From: Adiantum capillus-veneris
Taxonomy: Eukaryota > Streptophyta > Polypodiopsida > Polypodiales > Pteridaceae
NCBI GenBank assembly: GCA_014529385.2
Contig: CM043960.1
Span: 32,959,396 to 33,023,395, forward strand
Length of the DNA: 64,000 bases
Reading direction: 5' to 3'
The notes under the pieces were generated by a model that searched no databases, had not been told where the DNA came from, and saw only the letters and a program-made list of their open reading frames with translations. A program made the position numbers and the translations under genes. Of this stretch, positions 22,503-33,120 are shown piece by piece; the stretch's first letter is position 1; every line of letters begins with the position of its first letter.

Positions 22503-23289
22503 ATGACCAATGTAGACCCCATGCTCCTGGAGAGTGTGCATGTGAATACTCCATTCACTACACTCCTTGACTCTTCAGAGCTATTCCCCTACAAAGTTAT
22601 ATTACCTAATGGTAGAAGCCTTGCCGAAGTGCAAGAGGTTGAGAAATATATCCTTGCAGCTAGGGAAAAGGAAATCAAAAGCTTACGCAAGGTAGAGCAA
22701 CGGAGAGAGCTAAAGGCGAAGGCCCCTATGTAAACATCCATGCTAGTCAAGCAATCAAGTGCTCCTCAAACCATAGAGATCCACATTGCATCTAGTTCAA
22801 TGGACATCCCTAGCACCTCAATCTTAGATGGAGTCTTTCTAGATAAAAATTGGGAGTATGAAATACAAACGGAGACTTTAACCGACCTATACACAGGTCA
22901 CACCTATCAAGTGGGTTGGTTAGATGTCCTACAATCTACATCGGGTTCTATTAGTGTAGAGGAGCAACTATAAAGAGTTTGTGATGTCATACATGGGGTT
23001 ATTGAGCTGGAGAGGGAGAATAGAGGGATCCACATGCCTTCAATAGGTTTCATGAGATTCTTGGATACAGGGAAGTCTAAGCAACCAACTTTATCACAAA
23101 TGGAGACTCCCTCGATAAGCCTGATGGATCCTCTATATGTTGTTTCGCCAAGAGCCTCAGTACAATCTGAGCCCACAAACAATAACTTTACCTTTCCAAG
23201 TTTAAGCTCATCTTTCTCTTGATGACACCACGGCTACCATGCCTACCCCAGTGATGGGCATCACAAAAAACACTCCATGGACATTGTAA
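22503..23289 (+). pseudogene. D1 gypsy gag, N-terminal part (first piece)
   Basis: One plus-strand frame runs from 22503 to 23219 with only two internal stops (about 22731 and 22971) and no frameshift until the stop at 23220. It contains a charged helix (VEKYILAAREKEIKSL) and a Ser/Thr-rich linker. The likely continuation (MPTPVMGITKNTPW) runs up to the E element at 23290. The next gag-like piece in the same orientation is at 31514, on the far side of E, so I read this as the start of the D1 gag split by E. No domain is recognised here by itself; the assignment rests on position, orientation and composition. Confidence 0.45.
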
Positions 23290-25160
23290 TGAAAATGGCC
23301 TATGAAATTTGAGAGTAGTGGAATTAGGAAAATTAGAGAAATAATTTGTGAGATTACTTTGTGAGCATATAGGTGAACTTAAGTGATGGTAGCAACATAA
23401 ACATAGGACTTAGTTAACTTGACATGAACAATACTTTTGCAAGAGAGAGAGTTTAGAGAACAATAGGTGAGGACCGGATTTATGTGGAGCCGGTCCCCCC
23501 TCCAATAGGCATTTGTATTATAGATTCTCCCATCAAGAGAGACTTGGTACAATACAATATTTGTGTTCCTTGTGACTTAGGTGATGCAATGAAGATGGAA
23601 AGCTTCATGCATCACGAGCATAACATAAACTTTGCAAAAGTCATTAACTATCCCAAGCCTCAGTCCCAAGGCCTCAAATACCTTTGAAGGTGGAGAGAGC
23701 TAGCGGGGAATGAGGGTAGGAAAGAGGGAGAAGAAACATTCCATAGGAGAAAGAAATAGTTCCTCACTTATCATCACTCTTCGTGCTAGCATACCTAATA
23801 GTATAGTAATGAAGACGGAGACGATGGCAAGCTTAAGCATTGAAGCATGGCTCTTGGTTGGATTTGCATTCCATAGCCAAGAGTGTTGGTGTAGGCTCTC
23901 AACTTCCCTACTAGCTTGGAGAAGGAGATGGAGCTCTTGCACTTTGCACTTCACACAATGAGAGTGTATGTGAGTGTGTAGAGGAGAGTATACCCCCCAA
24001 GCAGCCCCCCTTCTTGCTTTGGTCGACCCCCCCTTGTAGCTCATGCTTGAAGCTCATTGGACCCTTCCAAGCCTAGCCAATCACATGCGAGAGGCATATC
24101 AAGCAACAAGGGTAGCCTTCGGACAAGTGTCCCCCTTTCCCCTTCGAGATAGAGGACTTGATAAATGAAAAAACAATTAATTAAATTAACTAATTTATCA
24201 TTGGACCCCTTGGGAGGCCAACCAATAGGCTTTAGTTACACCATGAGGGCAACATGGGTAGGGGCTTGACATGTGTCCTTGATGCCTCTTGGCCATCCTT
24301 GTGTGCGTGTGTGTGTGTGTGTGTTCTCTCTCATCCCCCTAGCTTTAGGGCTCGCTCCCTCTTGAGTAGGTATTGTATTTGACTTTTTGAACACCTTACC
24401 CTCAAGCACCTTAGTCAACAAGCATGACAAATCACCTGAAGCTTGGGTAGTGTTCTCACAAGCACCTCAAGCTCCCTAGTCGGCAAGCACGACAAGCACC
24501 TCAAGCATCTTAGTTAGCAAGCATGACAAGCACCTCAAGCACCTTAGTCAGCAAGCATGACAAATGACCTCAAGCTTGGGTAGTGTTCCCCCAAGCACCT
24601 CAAGCTCCCTAGTTGGCAAGCACGACAAGCACCTTAAGCATCTTAGTTAGCAAGAACGACAAGCAACTCAAGCACCTTAGTCAGCAAGCATGACAAATCA
24701 CCTCAAGCTTGGGTAGTGTTCCCACAAGCTCCCTAGTCGGAAACCATGACAACACCTCAAGCTCCCTAGTCGGCAACCATGACAACACCTCAAGCATCTT
24801 AGTCAGCACGACAAGCACCTCAAGAACCTTAGTCATCAAGCACGACAAGCACCTCACGCTGGGGCTGGGTTTGCAACTCAAGCTCAGCCCTAGCTTACCT
24901 AAGGTCAAAAGAATTTTAATACTAACCTTTAGAGTTCTTTAATGAAGCTAACCCTAAGGTCTTTTAAGCTCCATTGGCTAGCCTTGCTCTTTGATAGACC
25001 ATCTCTCATTTGGTCCCCTTTACCATTGGTCGTGTCTTGAGATAGATCTGTAAGCACATGTCTATATTCTAACCCTTGTTCTCGTTTATTCTCCCACATT
25101 AAATGATCAGTTTAATATGAGAAAATCATTTGGGTTAGTTAGATATTAGATGTTATGACA
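23290..25160 (-). repeat. Family E 3' LTR (long form)
   Basis: 1871-bp LTR, TGAAAATGG...TTATGACA on the plus strand. It contains the about 35-bp minisatellite at 24395-24880. The right-hand LTR lacks about 960 bp of this sequence (about 24103-25068). Confidence 0.85.
24395..24880. repeat. Minisatellite in the E LTR
   Basis: Imperfect tandem units around agcacctcaagcaccttagt and cagcaagcatgacaa, in a higher-order pattern with cttgggtagtgttccc inserts. A shorter version occurs in the truncated E LTR at 50985-51160. It is missing from the LTR at 30603-31513. Confidence 0.85.
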
Positions 25161-25516
25161 TTACCTCTCTCTTGAAATCATAGTCGTCCTCAACTAGGAG
25201 GTAGAAGAGATAAAGCCTTAGTCATTAGTCAATTTTGCTTAACGGGTAGAGGATCCCTTTTTACCCTATGACATCTTTCCAAGATGGATGACTAATCCAT
25301 TTGGTGCTTGGGAGACATAGCTGCCATAAGCATGTATGCTCTTTAGTCCATTTCATTCTCCCAAGTAGAGTGACAAATTCTACTTGGTGTTTAAGAGACT
25401 CGTCATCACAAACATGATTCTAAGTATGCATACAACTTAAATTTGTGTACAATAAAAAGAGAACTAGTCTTATGAGACAAAAACATTGGTCATTCAAAAG
25501 AAATTTGTACATTTGC

Positions 25517-26131
25517 TTACTCTAATGTAGCATTGTAAGCATTGACAAGGTTCATATTATCCTTAATCTGTATTCGTTGCATCCATCTAGCATCTTCAAA
25601 ATGATAATTTTTGAACTTGATAAAATACCATCGGATAATCTTACCATGTCGTAGTACCTTATCTTCATGCCGAAGGATAGCTTCGGGTTGTAGCACCTCT
25701 TCTTGGTCTTCGATTTTGATAGGGTCTTCAATAATTGGTTCACTTGGTGGCTTTCCTTTGTAGGGCTTAAGTAGGCTCACATGAAAAGCAATGTGTATGA
25801 GCCAATGGTTGGGCAACTTGAGTTTATAAGTCATCTCATTGATTGGCCTCAAGATTTGAAAAGGACCATAGTATTTTTTTGCTAATTTAGCATAATACTT
25901 TTGATAGCCCGTAGGATTTTTGCCTGTCGTTTGCCTCAATCAAGCCTTGGGAAACTTAAGTAAGACCCAATCATTTTCTTTGAATGTTAAGGCCCTGATG
26001 TGCTTGTCAGCAGCAGCTTTTTGCCTTTGCTGAGAGCTGGATATAGCCTCCTTGATCTTTTGAAATGATTCTTGTAGGTCACGACTATACTCATCGGCAG
26101 AGAAGATCTTCCCATGTACTTTAAGTAGCAA
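25517..26131 (-). pseudogene. E integrase C-terminus with chromodomain-like end
   Basis: Two minus-strand pieces separated by a stop. 25940-26131 has KAAADKHIRALTFKENDWV, the conserved segment after the integrase core. 25517-25939 has [16 protein letters not shown], then [12 protein letters not shown], and ends with [17 protein letters not shown] and an aromatic segment ([12 protein letters not shown]). This end matches the layout of the chromodomain of plant chromoviruses, which is thought to steer integration to heterochromatin. I place E in the chromovirus branch on this basis. The frame is open across the chromodomain-like part. Confidence 0.65.
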
Positions 26132-26149
26132 GGAACTTTTAGGTCTTTC

Positions 26150-27024
26150 CTCAATGATTTCAAAAGTTGCTTTTCCCGCAGAAGTATGTACATTATCATT
26201 GTATGCATACTCTCCAAGAAGTAAGTACTTTCCGCATTGTGAGTGTTGATCTACTTTTGTGACAGAAGTCTTTAGAAGATCGAGTATCGTAAGATTGGAT
26301 ATCTCACTTTGGCCATCCGTTTATGGGTGATAGGCCGAAGAGAAATTCAATCTTGTACCTAGATTTTCAAAGAGACCTTTCCAAAAATTATTGGCCATTT
26401 TAGAATCTCTATCTGACACGATGGATGTTGGCAATCCACCGTGTCAGATGGATTGCAATCCATGGTGTTTGAAAATCTGAGACATAATAGAGCTGCCATT
26501 TGGTGTGCCTTAATAGTATTTTTGACAAGAATAAAGTGTGCTTGCTTGCTAAACTTGTCGATTATTGTCCATATTCCCATATTCCCATGGATAGACTTGG
26601 GTAATCCAAAGATAAAATCCATCGATATACTCTTCCATGGTGAATTTGGGATAGGCAATGGCTAGAGTAATCCAGGTTGCTTCCCTTTATCATACTTGGT
26701 CTTTTGGCATACCACACATTTTGAAACATATTCTTGTATGTCCACTTTCATGGTAGGCCAATAGAAGTACATCTCTACTTCTCGGAGAGTAGGTTGAATG
26801 CCTCTATGCCCCGCATAGGGAGGAGCATGAGATTCATACATAACTTTCTCACGAAAGGAGTGGGTAACACATAGCCTATTGCCATGGATAATATAACCAT
26901 CCTGCAAGGTGAATGGTCCCTCTTTCTTTCCCAAAGCAAGGGTTGACATTATGTCTTTAATATTGTGGTCAATAGCATACTCATCTATCATAGAAGATAT
27001 ATCATTGTGAGTTGCTATAGACAC
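26150..27024 (-). pseudogene. E integrase zinc finger and core
   Basis: 26662-27024 (minus) has the H2C2 zinc-binding domain (YAGHRGIQPTLREVEMYFYW, then CVVCQKTKYDKGKQPG). 26359-26658 begins the catalytic core with ISMDFIFGLPKS, first catalytic Asp, and KFSKQAHFI. The frame is lost at about 26440, where the second Asp block is disrupted by a local duplication (the words accgtgtcagatggattg and related). The element integrates reverse-transcribed DNA in its intact form; this copy cannot. Confidence 0.7.
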
Positions 27025-27468
27025 CGCATTAACTTTTGGTCATCGTGAAGTGCATCGGCGACTTGAGACTTTGGTGGTCGGTTTGTAGAATAAATGGAGT
27101 CCCCAATAGTGCTTCCATGTTCTCAGGGCATGTAGAACATCTAAAATCTCTTTCTCATAAATGCCTAAGACCCGTTCATCCGTATTGAGCCTTCGGCTCT
27201 CATATACTATGGCATGGCCTTCTTGAAGTAAAACTGCTCCAAGGCAATCACCACAAGCATCACATTGGACCTCAAATGGCTTTTAGAGATCCGGAAGCAT
27301 GAGAACTAGTTAGGAGGCAAGCTTCTCTTTCAGCTTGTCAAAAGTATTTTTCTCCTTAGCAGTCCATGAATACTTAACGTTCTTCTTTGTTAAGTCATGT
27401 AATGGTCTTGCTATTTGAGAAAATTTTGCTATGAAGCATCTATAGTATGCACACATACAAATAAAGCT

Positions 27469-28092
27469 TCATAGCTCGTGCAGATTCCTTGGATTAGGCC
27501 ATGCTTTTATTACCTCCAATTTTGATGGATCCATTTGGATACCATCTTGGGAGATAATATGACCTAAGTATTGAATCTCTTGAAGGAAAAATTCGCTTCT
27601 CTTTTGATTGAGAAAAAGCTTGTTCTCCCTTAGTGCTTGAAAAATCTCTTGGATATGTTGCTTGTGTTCCTCCAAGGACTCGGAGTAGATGATGATATCA
27701 TCAAAGAACACTCCAGTGAATTTACGGTATGGTCCAAAGATTTTCTCCATTAATCAATTGAACGTGGCTGGTGCATTAGTCAAGCCAAAAGGCATGACTA
27801 GATATTCATAAAGGCCAAACGTTGTACGAAACACGGTCTTAAGGATATCTTCATCCACTATCCTTATTTGATGATAGTCACTTTTAAGGCCATTCCTAAT
27901 GAAGTAGCTAGAGCCTTGTAGTTTATCAAACAGATATTCTATTGGAGGCACAGGAAATCTGTTTTTGATGGTGATATGGCTTAGTGCTTGATAATCCACA
28001 CACATAGAGTATGTACCATCTTTCTTTTGCACTAAAAGGACTGGAAAACAAAAGGGAGAGGAGCTAGGTCTCACCATCCCTTTGTCTACCAA
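27469..28092 (-). pseudogene. E reverse transcriptase
   Basis: 27754-28092 (minus) carries the RT fingers and palm blocks VRPSSSPFCFPVLLVQKKDG, SDYHQIRI and YLVMPFGLTNAPATF. After one stop, 27469-27750 continues with VFFDDIIIYS (catalytic F-x-D-D), LGHIISQDGIQMDP. The catalytic Asp pair is intact; the only interruption is the stop at about 27752. RNase H follows at about 27030-27468 but is broken into short frames. Confidence 0.85.
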
Positions 28093-28524
28093 TTCTTGTA
28101 CTTGCCTCGTGATCTCCTCTTGTTGAGCTTGGGAAACTCGATAAGGAGGCTTGTTAGGCGGTGAGCTTCCTGGTAGGGGCTCAATTCAATGGTCATTATC
28201 CCCTCGTTTTGGAGGTAAGTCCATAGGGATATCATCAATCAACACATCTTGGGATCCTTTTAATAAATTAGACAAGTCTAGCTCCTTTTTATTCCTAGCA
28301 TTTACATTTGATGAAACATTAGGACCTTTTAGGGACTCTTTGACAAAAATCATGTACGCAAAAATTGAGCTCTTCATTGATTTATCAAAAGCAGGTGAAG
28401 TTACAAGGTATAGTACGACCAGACTAACTAGCATCTATATACATGCTCTTTCCCCGGTAGGTGAAATAGATTCTCCTTTAAGGGAACTTCATGTTGGAAG
28501 CCATGCGGTTGAACCATGGTGCCC

Positions 28525-28800
28525 CTAGGATAGCATCCTCATGTTGGAGAGGATATATGAAAAGTCTTCTTTGTCAACATAGCTTTGGACATGAAGCCTC
28601 AACTTCCCAATCAAGGGAGTAACGGAAGCTTGTTGTCCCTTGAAAGCTGTGTCAACTGTTACAATATCTCCCATCTTGAAAGCTTGAATGCCCAACTTGG
28701 TGGCCAACTTCATTGATATGAAGTTGTGAGTAGTCAAACAAGATGAAGGCATCATGCTCCCTTACCTTTCCCCAAGCATGAGAGAGAGGTGATCCTTTGC
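28525..28800 (-). pseudogene. E protease, active site damaged
   Basis: The minus strand reads AFILFD in one frame and THNFISMKLATKLG in another. In intact relatives these are joined through D-S-G-A. A deletion here removed the active-site Ser-Gly and shifted the frame, so the aspartic protease is dead. Confidence 0.7.
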
Positions 28801-28869
28801 AATGAGCATCCTCTTTTGTAGCTTCGATGGTGGAAGCTCGAGGAGTCTCATTGCGAGCATTTCTCTTGG

Positions 28870-30183
28870 AGCAAGAACGATAGCTATGTCCTTGCTCTCC
28901 ACACTTAAAAACACATATGGTCCTTGTGAAGAGCTTCAAGCTCTTTAGGAGAGAGTTTGTTTCTACCTTTGTAAACTCCCTTCTCCTTGGACCGATTGTT
29001 GTTGTTATTGGAATTGCCTTGGGAAGAGTTATGGGCATTGATTTTACCCTTTGCATCACTCATCTTTTTTTTCCATGGGCTTGACCTTCCGTATAGCCCC
29101 TTGTTGGAAATCGATGCGCGAAGCAACCATGGTGTGGTGGATTACTTCGGTGATAGAACCAGGCCGTTGAGAGTTGACGTACTCGGCCATCTGTTTAGGC
29201 AATCCCGCACAAAATTGTTGCTTTTGCTCAGCGAAGTCTATCTTTTGAAAGAAAGTAGCCTTGAGCTATAAATCCCAAAACTTGTCTACATATTTGTGGA
29301 TAGACTCATGAGAGAGAAGCTTCAAACTACGCCATCCGGTAAGCGCTTTGTCCTTTGCATTGCTTGCAAGGAATTGCTTCATGATGGAAACTCGCAGAGT
29401 TTTCCATGTCTTTGGGGTTTCGCCGTTGCCACAGAGGCTAGCCCACCATTGATGAGCTAATTTCTGGAAGTGCATACCTACATGGCATAGCTTGGAGGAC
29501 TTTGTGAAGCCCTCTCCTCCAAAGTCCGCATCAAATTTCTGGATGAAGGCCAATACTTTGTCGGTAGCACCAACGGTGCCATCATAGGTGAGAAAAGAGA
29601 TACTCTTTCCTCCCGCTTTGAACTTCTTGAGTTTTTGTGACCTTCACCATGCATGGTATGATTTGTGATGTCCTCCCCTCTTGTATTCTCTAGGAGAATA
29701 GCCATAGCTTTTTCGTCAAAACAGGAGGAATGTGAAGATGAAGGAGAAGAGGGTGACCTCTTTCTTGCCTTTTCTTCCTTTGTTCCTCTCTTCCCTTTTG
29801 GAGTGACGAGGAGAAGGACTGTGAGTTGATCGTTTCCTCTTGGGAGGAGCTGGAGATCTTCTAAACCGCCGTCTTTGTGGAGCCACATCTTTAGGGGAAC
29901 TTAAAGATTCATTACTTTCTTGCTCTTTGGATTCCTCCTCTTGTATGGGAAAGAGTCTTCTTTTGGGGGTCTCTTCAAGAGGCCTCCTAAGCTCTCTCTC
30001 CTCTTGGAAAGGAAGGGAAACCCCATAAGCAGTAACTTTGGCTTGCAAAGTAGGGTTTCCCATAGCTTGCTGCAACCTAGTAACAAGATAATTGACATAC
30101 ATGGGGGCATCATCATTAGCACCTTCATGTGCAAAATCAAAGTTATCATTGTTCATTCTACTCTCTTGGTTATTGTTAGCCAT
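28870..30183 (-). pseudogene. E gag with zinc knuckle
   Basis: Starts at an ATG at 30183. The N-terminus is Asn-rich, then an Arg/Ser/Pro-rich basic region (about residues 95-135). 29266-29553 is the gag core (HVGMHFQKLAHQWW, then TWKTLRVSIMKQF, KYVDKFWDL). 28905-29126 is a Asn-rich linker (NNNNNRSKEKG). The zinc knuckle (KCGEQGHSYRSC) at about 28870-28915 is shifted by one base, apparently an extra T in a run of five. Several other frameshifts exist. It would bind RNA and form the particle if intact. Confidence 0.8.
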
Positions 30184-30584
30184 GTTAACACGATTTGTGT
30201 ACTTACTTAGTGTATTCTTTGGAAATTCAAAACCTTAGTTGCTACTCCTCTTAGCCTTTGAAAATCAACACTTAAGTATCTACACCCACGGCTTGAATTT
30301 GTTAATTATAGAGAGTAGTGGAGTGGGTCTAATATTGCAGATTTGCCAACGGATAGCTCCTTTCAGACTTCTAATGGCTCAATAATGGTAAAGCCGTAGG
30401 CAAGTCTAAAAAGACTCCATTATTAAGACCAAAGCTCCGAAGGTGTGCACCATATCCCACATAGTGGGCTCAACAAAACCAATAATAGATCCGAGTCCCA
30501 CTTACCCTAATATAATTAACAAAATCAACCATTAATAGGCTACTTAAGGACCTCTCTTCTTAAGCAAGAAAAGAGAAACCAAAT

Positions 30585-30596
30585 GCTCTGATACCA
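30585..30596 (-). other. Primer binding site, family E
   Basis: Minus strand TGGTATCAGAGC (initiator tRNA-Met), a few bases inside the LTR end at 30603. Confidence 0.9.
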
Positions 30597-30602
30597 ATCC
30601 AA

Positions 30603-31513
30603 TGGAAATGGCCTATAAACTTTGAGAGTAGCGAAATTAGGAAAATTAGAGAAAGCATTTTTGTGAGATTACTTTGTGAGCATAGAGGTGAACTTAATTG
30701 ATGGTAGCAACATAAACATAGAGATTAGTTAACTTGGCATGAACAATACTTTTTAAAAAGAGAGAGAGTTTAGAGAACATGACAATAGGTGAGGACCGGA
30801 TTAACATGGAGCCGGTCCCCCCTCCAATAGGCATTTGTATTATAGATTCTCCCATCAAGAGAGACTTGGTACAATATAATCTTTGTGTTCCTTGTGACCT
30901 AGGTGATGCAATGAAGATGGAAAGCTTCATGCATCACGAGCATAACATAAACTTTGCAAAAATCATTAACTATCTCAAGCCTCATTCCCAAGGCCTCAAA
31001 CACCTTCGAAGGTGGAGAGAGCTAGCGGGGAATGAGGGTAGGGAAGAGGAAGAAGAAACATTCCATAGGAAAAAGAAATAGTTCCTCACTTATCATTACT
31101 CTTCTTGCTAGCATACATAATAGCATAGTAATGAAGATGAAGAAGATGGCAAGCTTAAGCATTGAAGCATGGCTCTTGGTTGGATTGGCATTCCATAGCC
31201 AAGAGCGTTGGTGTAGGCTCTCAACTTCCCTACTAGCTTGGAGAAGGAGATGGAGCTCTTGCACTTTGCATTTCACACAATGAGAGTGTGTGTGAGTGTG
31301 TGTGGGAGAGTATACCCCCTAAGTAGCCCCCCTTCTTGCTTTGGTAGACCCCCCCTTGTAGCTCATGCTTGAAGCTCATTGGACCCTTCCAAGCCTAGCC
31401 AATCACATGTGAGAGGCATATCTAGCCCTTGTTTCTATTTATTCTCCCACATTAAATGATCAGTTTAATATGAGAAAATCATTTGGATTAGTTAGATATT
31501 AGATTTTATGACA
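30603..31513 (-). repeat. Family E 5' LTR (internally deleted)
   Basis: 911-bp LTR, TGGAAATGG...TTATGACA. It aligns with both ends of 23290-25160 but jumps from the equivalent of about 24103 to about 25068, so about 960 bp including the minisatellite are absent. Confidence 0.85.
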
Positions 31514-31897
31514 AACCTCATTTATTAGTAAAGCATCACCACATTGTCGCCCAATGCCTACAACAGTACCTACAAGTTCATATCAATCATATGCACCTAT
31601 GGGCCCTCATGCTCATGTAGCTCCTACCCCTCCCATTGTTTCAACAACTTATGCTCCATAACCACAACATCCAAGCCCTTGTTTCAATGGGACCATACCA
31701 ACTAGCATGAGCATGTCACATCCCATGTCTGCTATGCCTAGGGCCACATATATGAACTTTGGGCCACCACATGGCACAACGTCGTACCCAGCTGGGGACC
31801 CGAGGATCACTCGTATGCCTAACCCGATGCCAACCCACATTCCAGATGCAGCCCCGAGAGCGCTTTTCCCCACTATACCTACTCACTTGGATGACGT
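31514..31897 (+). pseudogene. D1 gag, second piece
   Basis: A plus-strand frame with one stop near its middle carries a Pro/Met-rich gag linker (for example MSMSHPMSAMPRATYMNFGP) and ends in HLDD at the family C insertion. The codons resume after C at 36839 (VATFSQATG), so the two flanks make one continuous gag reading frame. The piece starts immediately after the E LTR. Confidence 0.65.
31894..31897. repeat. Target-site duplication ACGT of family C (left)
   Basis: ACGT precedes the C LTR at 31898 and is repeated at 36835-36838 after it. Removing C and one ACGT restores the D1 gag frame. Confidence 0.75.
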
Positions 31898-32077
31898 TGT
31901 GAGCGGGATGGAAACACACAGAACGCCTCTATAACTACCCGACACACACTCTTGGGAAGATACACACACACACACTAGGGGCACCACTCGGCTTACACAA
32001 CACACCTGGCCGAGACAGGGAACACACCGATGGAGTGCGAGGAGAGAGACTATCCACTTGCCCACTCCACACAGACA

Positions 32078-32138
<61 letters not shown>

Positions 32139-33070
32139 AAAAAACTCAGCTCAAAAGAGGAGAACTTCTGATAATTAGATACAACCGAGCTTGGGCCAAC
32201 ACCAATGGGGCAAATAGCTCACACAATATGGGTAAAATAAGCCAGATACAATCACAAACTAGAGCAGAAACTTCGCTCATAGGAGAGACTTACACAGAAA
32301 AACAATGAGTAATTTGGCAAAATGGACATCGCCATTGCGTCCGGAACGGCCCAAAACCCTAGTCTGCAATGTCAAAGTGCTCAAATCCGACCTCGGATTA
32401 GCAGTTTACGGCCAAAACAGGCTCCAAAAATCCCAAAAACACATCTGCGGCTGTTCCTCCTCTCTTCTCCACGTTTTTTCTGATCTTCTCTCTGTTTTTT
32501 CAGTTCCCACAATTAGCTTTATTAGTTGGGCACCCTTGGCCTTTTAGATGACCTAAAACGGACCCCGAACACGCCAAAAACTGACCTCGCAGTGCATAGT
32601 TGTCACCTTTTTGCATCCATACGCACACTTGGCACTCGACTTGTTTCAATAATGCATCCCGCCACCACGTGAAGTGGCTCCAAAATATGGTCCTCATGAT
32701 GACCTTTTTGCATAATTATCACAAGAAAACATCCACGTCGTGTCTGTACTCATCCATGTGCAAATATTGACCCCATTCGACCTCCTAACGCCACTAGATG
32801 CCATCTGACGCACCTGCTTACCTCATGTCGTCGGCCCGCGGATAGCTTCCTCGAGAAGTTTTAAGCACTACCAACTCCTCATTATTGTAGAAAAAACACA
32901 CTGGTACTGGTAACGATGAAAATTGATGCACTATGTACACCCTGTCCTACTTGTACACATGTGGGCCCCACGTAACCACCTGGCTATGGAAAATGGGCAA
33001 TCCTTTATTCAATGCACCATGCATGGATATGTACATATGTGCAATTCCTTGCTCCAAAAAAATCCTGACA
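31898..33070 (-). repeat. Family C 3' LTR
   Basis: 1173-bp LTR, TGTGAGCGGG...TCCTGACA on the plus strand, with a (CA)n run at 32083-32136. Confidence 0.9.
32083..32136. repeat. (CA)n microsatellite in C LTR
   Basis: About 27 CA units; the other LTR has a shorter run at 35857-35888, so the array changed length after insertion. Confidence 0.95.
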
Positions 33071-33120
33071 TAATTTGCCCACCCCCTAGCCTGCTAGAGC
33101 ATTTATGCTCAGCAGCAGCA

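Larger units (their letters stand above)
23290..31513 (-). mobile_element. Family E, chromodomain-type Ty3/gypsy element
   Basis: An 8.2-kb minus-strand element with LTRs at 23290-25160 and 30603-31513, PBS at 30585-30596 and a purine-rich tract next to the 3' LTR (complement of 25161-25175). Domain order is gag, zinc knuckle, protease, RT, RNase H, integrase, and a C-terminal region resembling a chromodomain. All genes are broken. The flanking 5 bases (tgtaa left, aacct right) do not form a target duplication. Confidence 0.85.

Noticed and set aside
31883-32140. Cys-Val repeat open frames in the C LTR
   Set aside because: They are translations of the (CA)n microsatellite.
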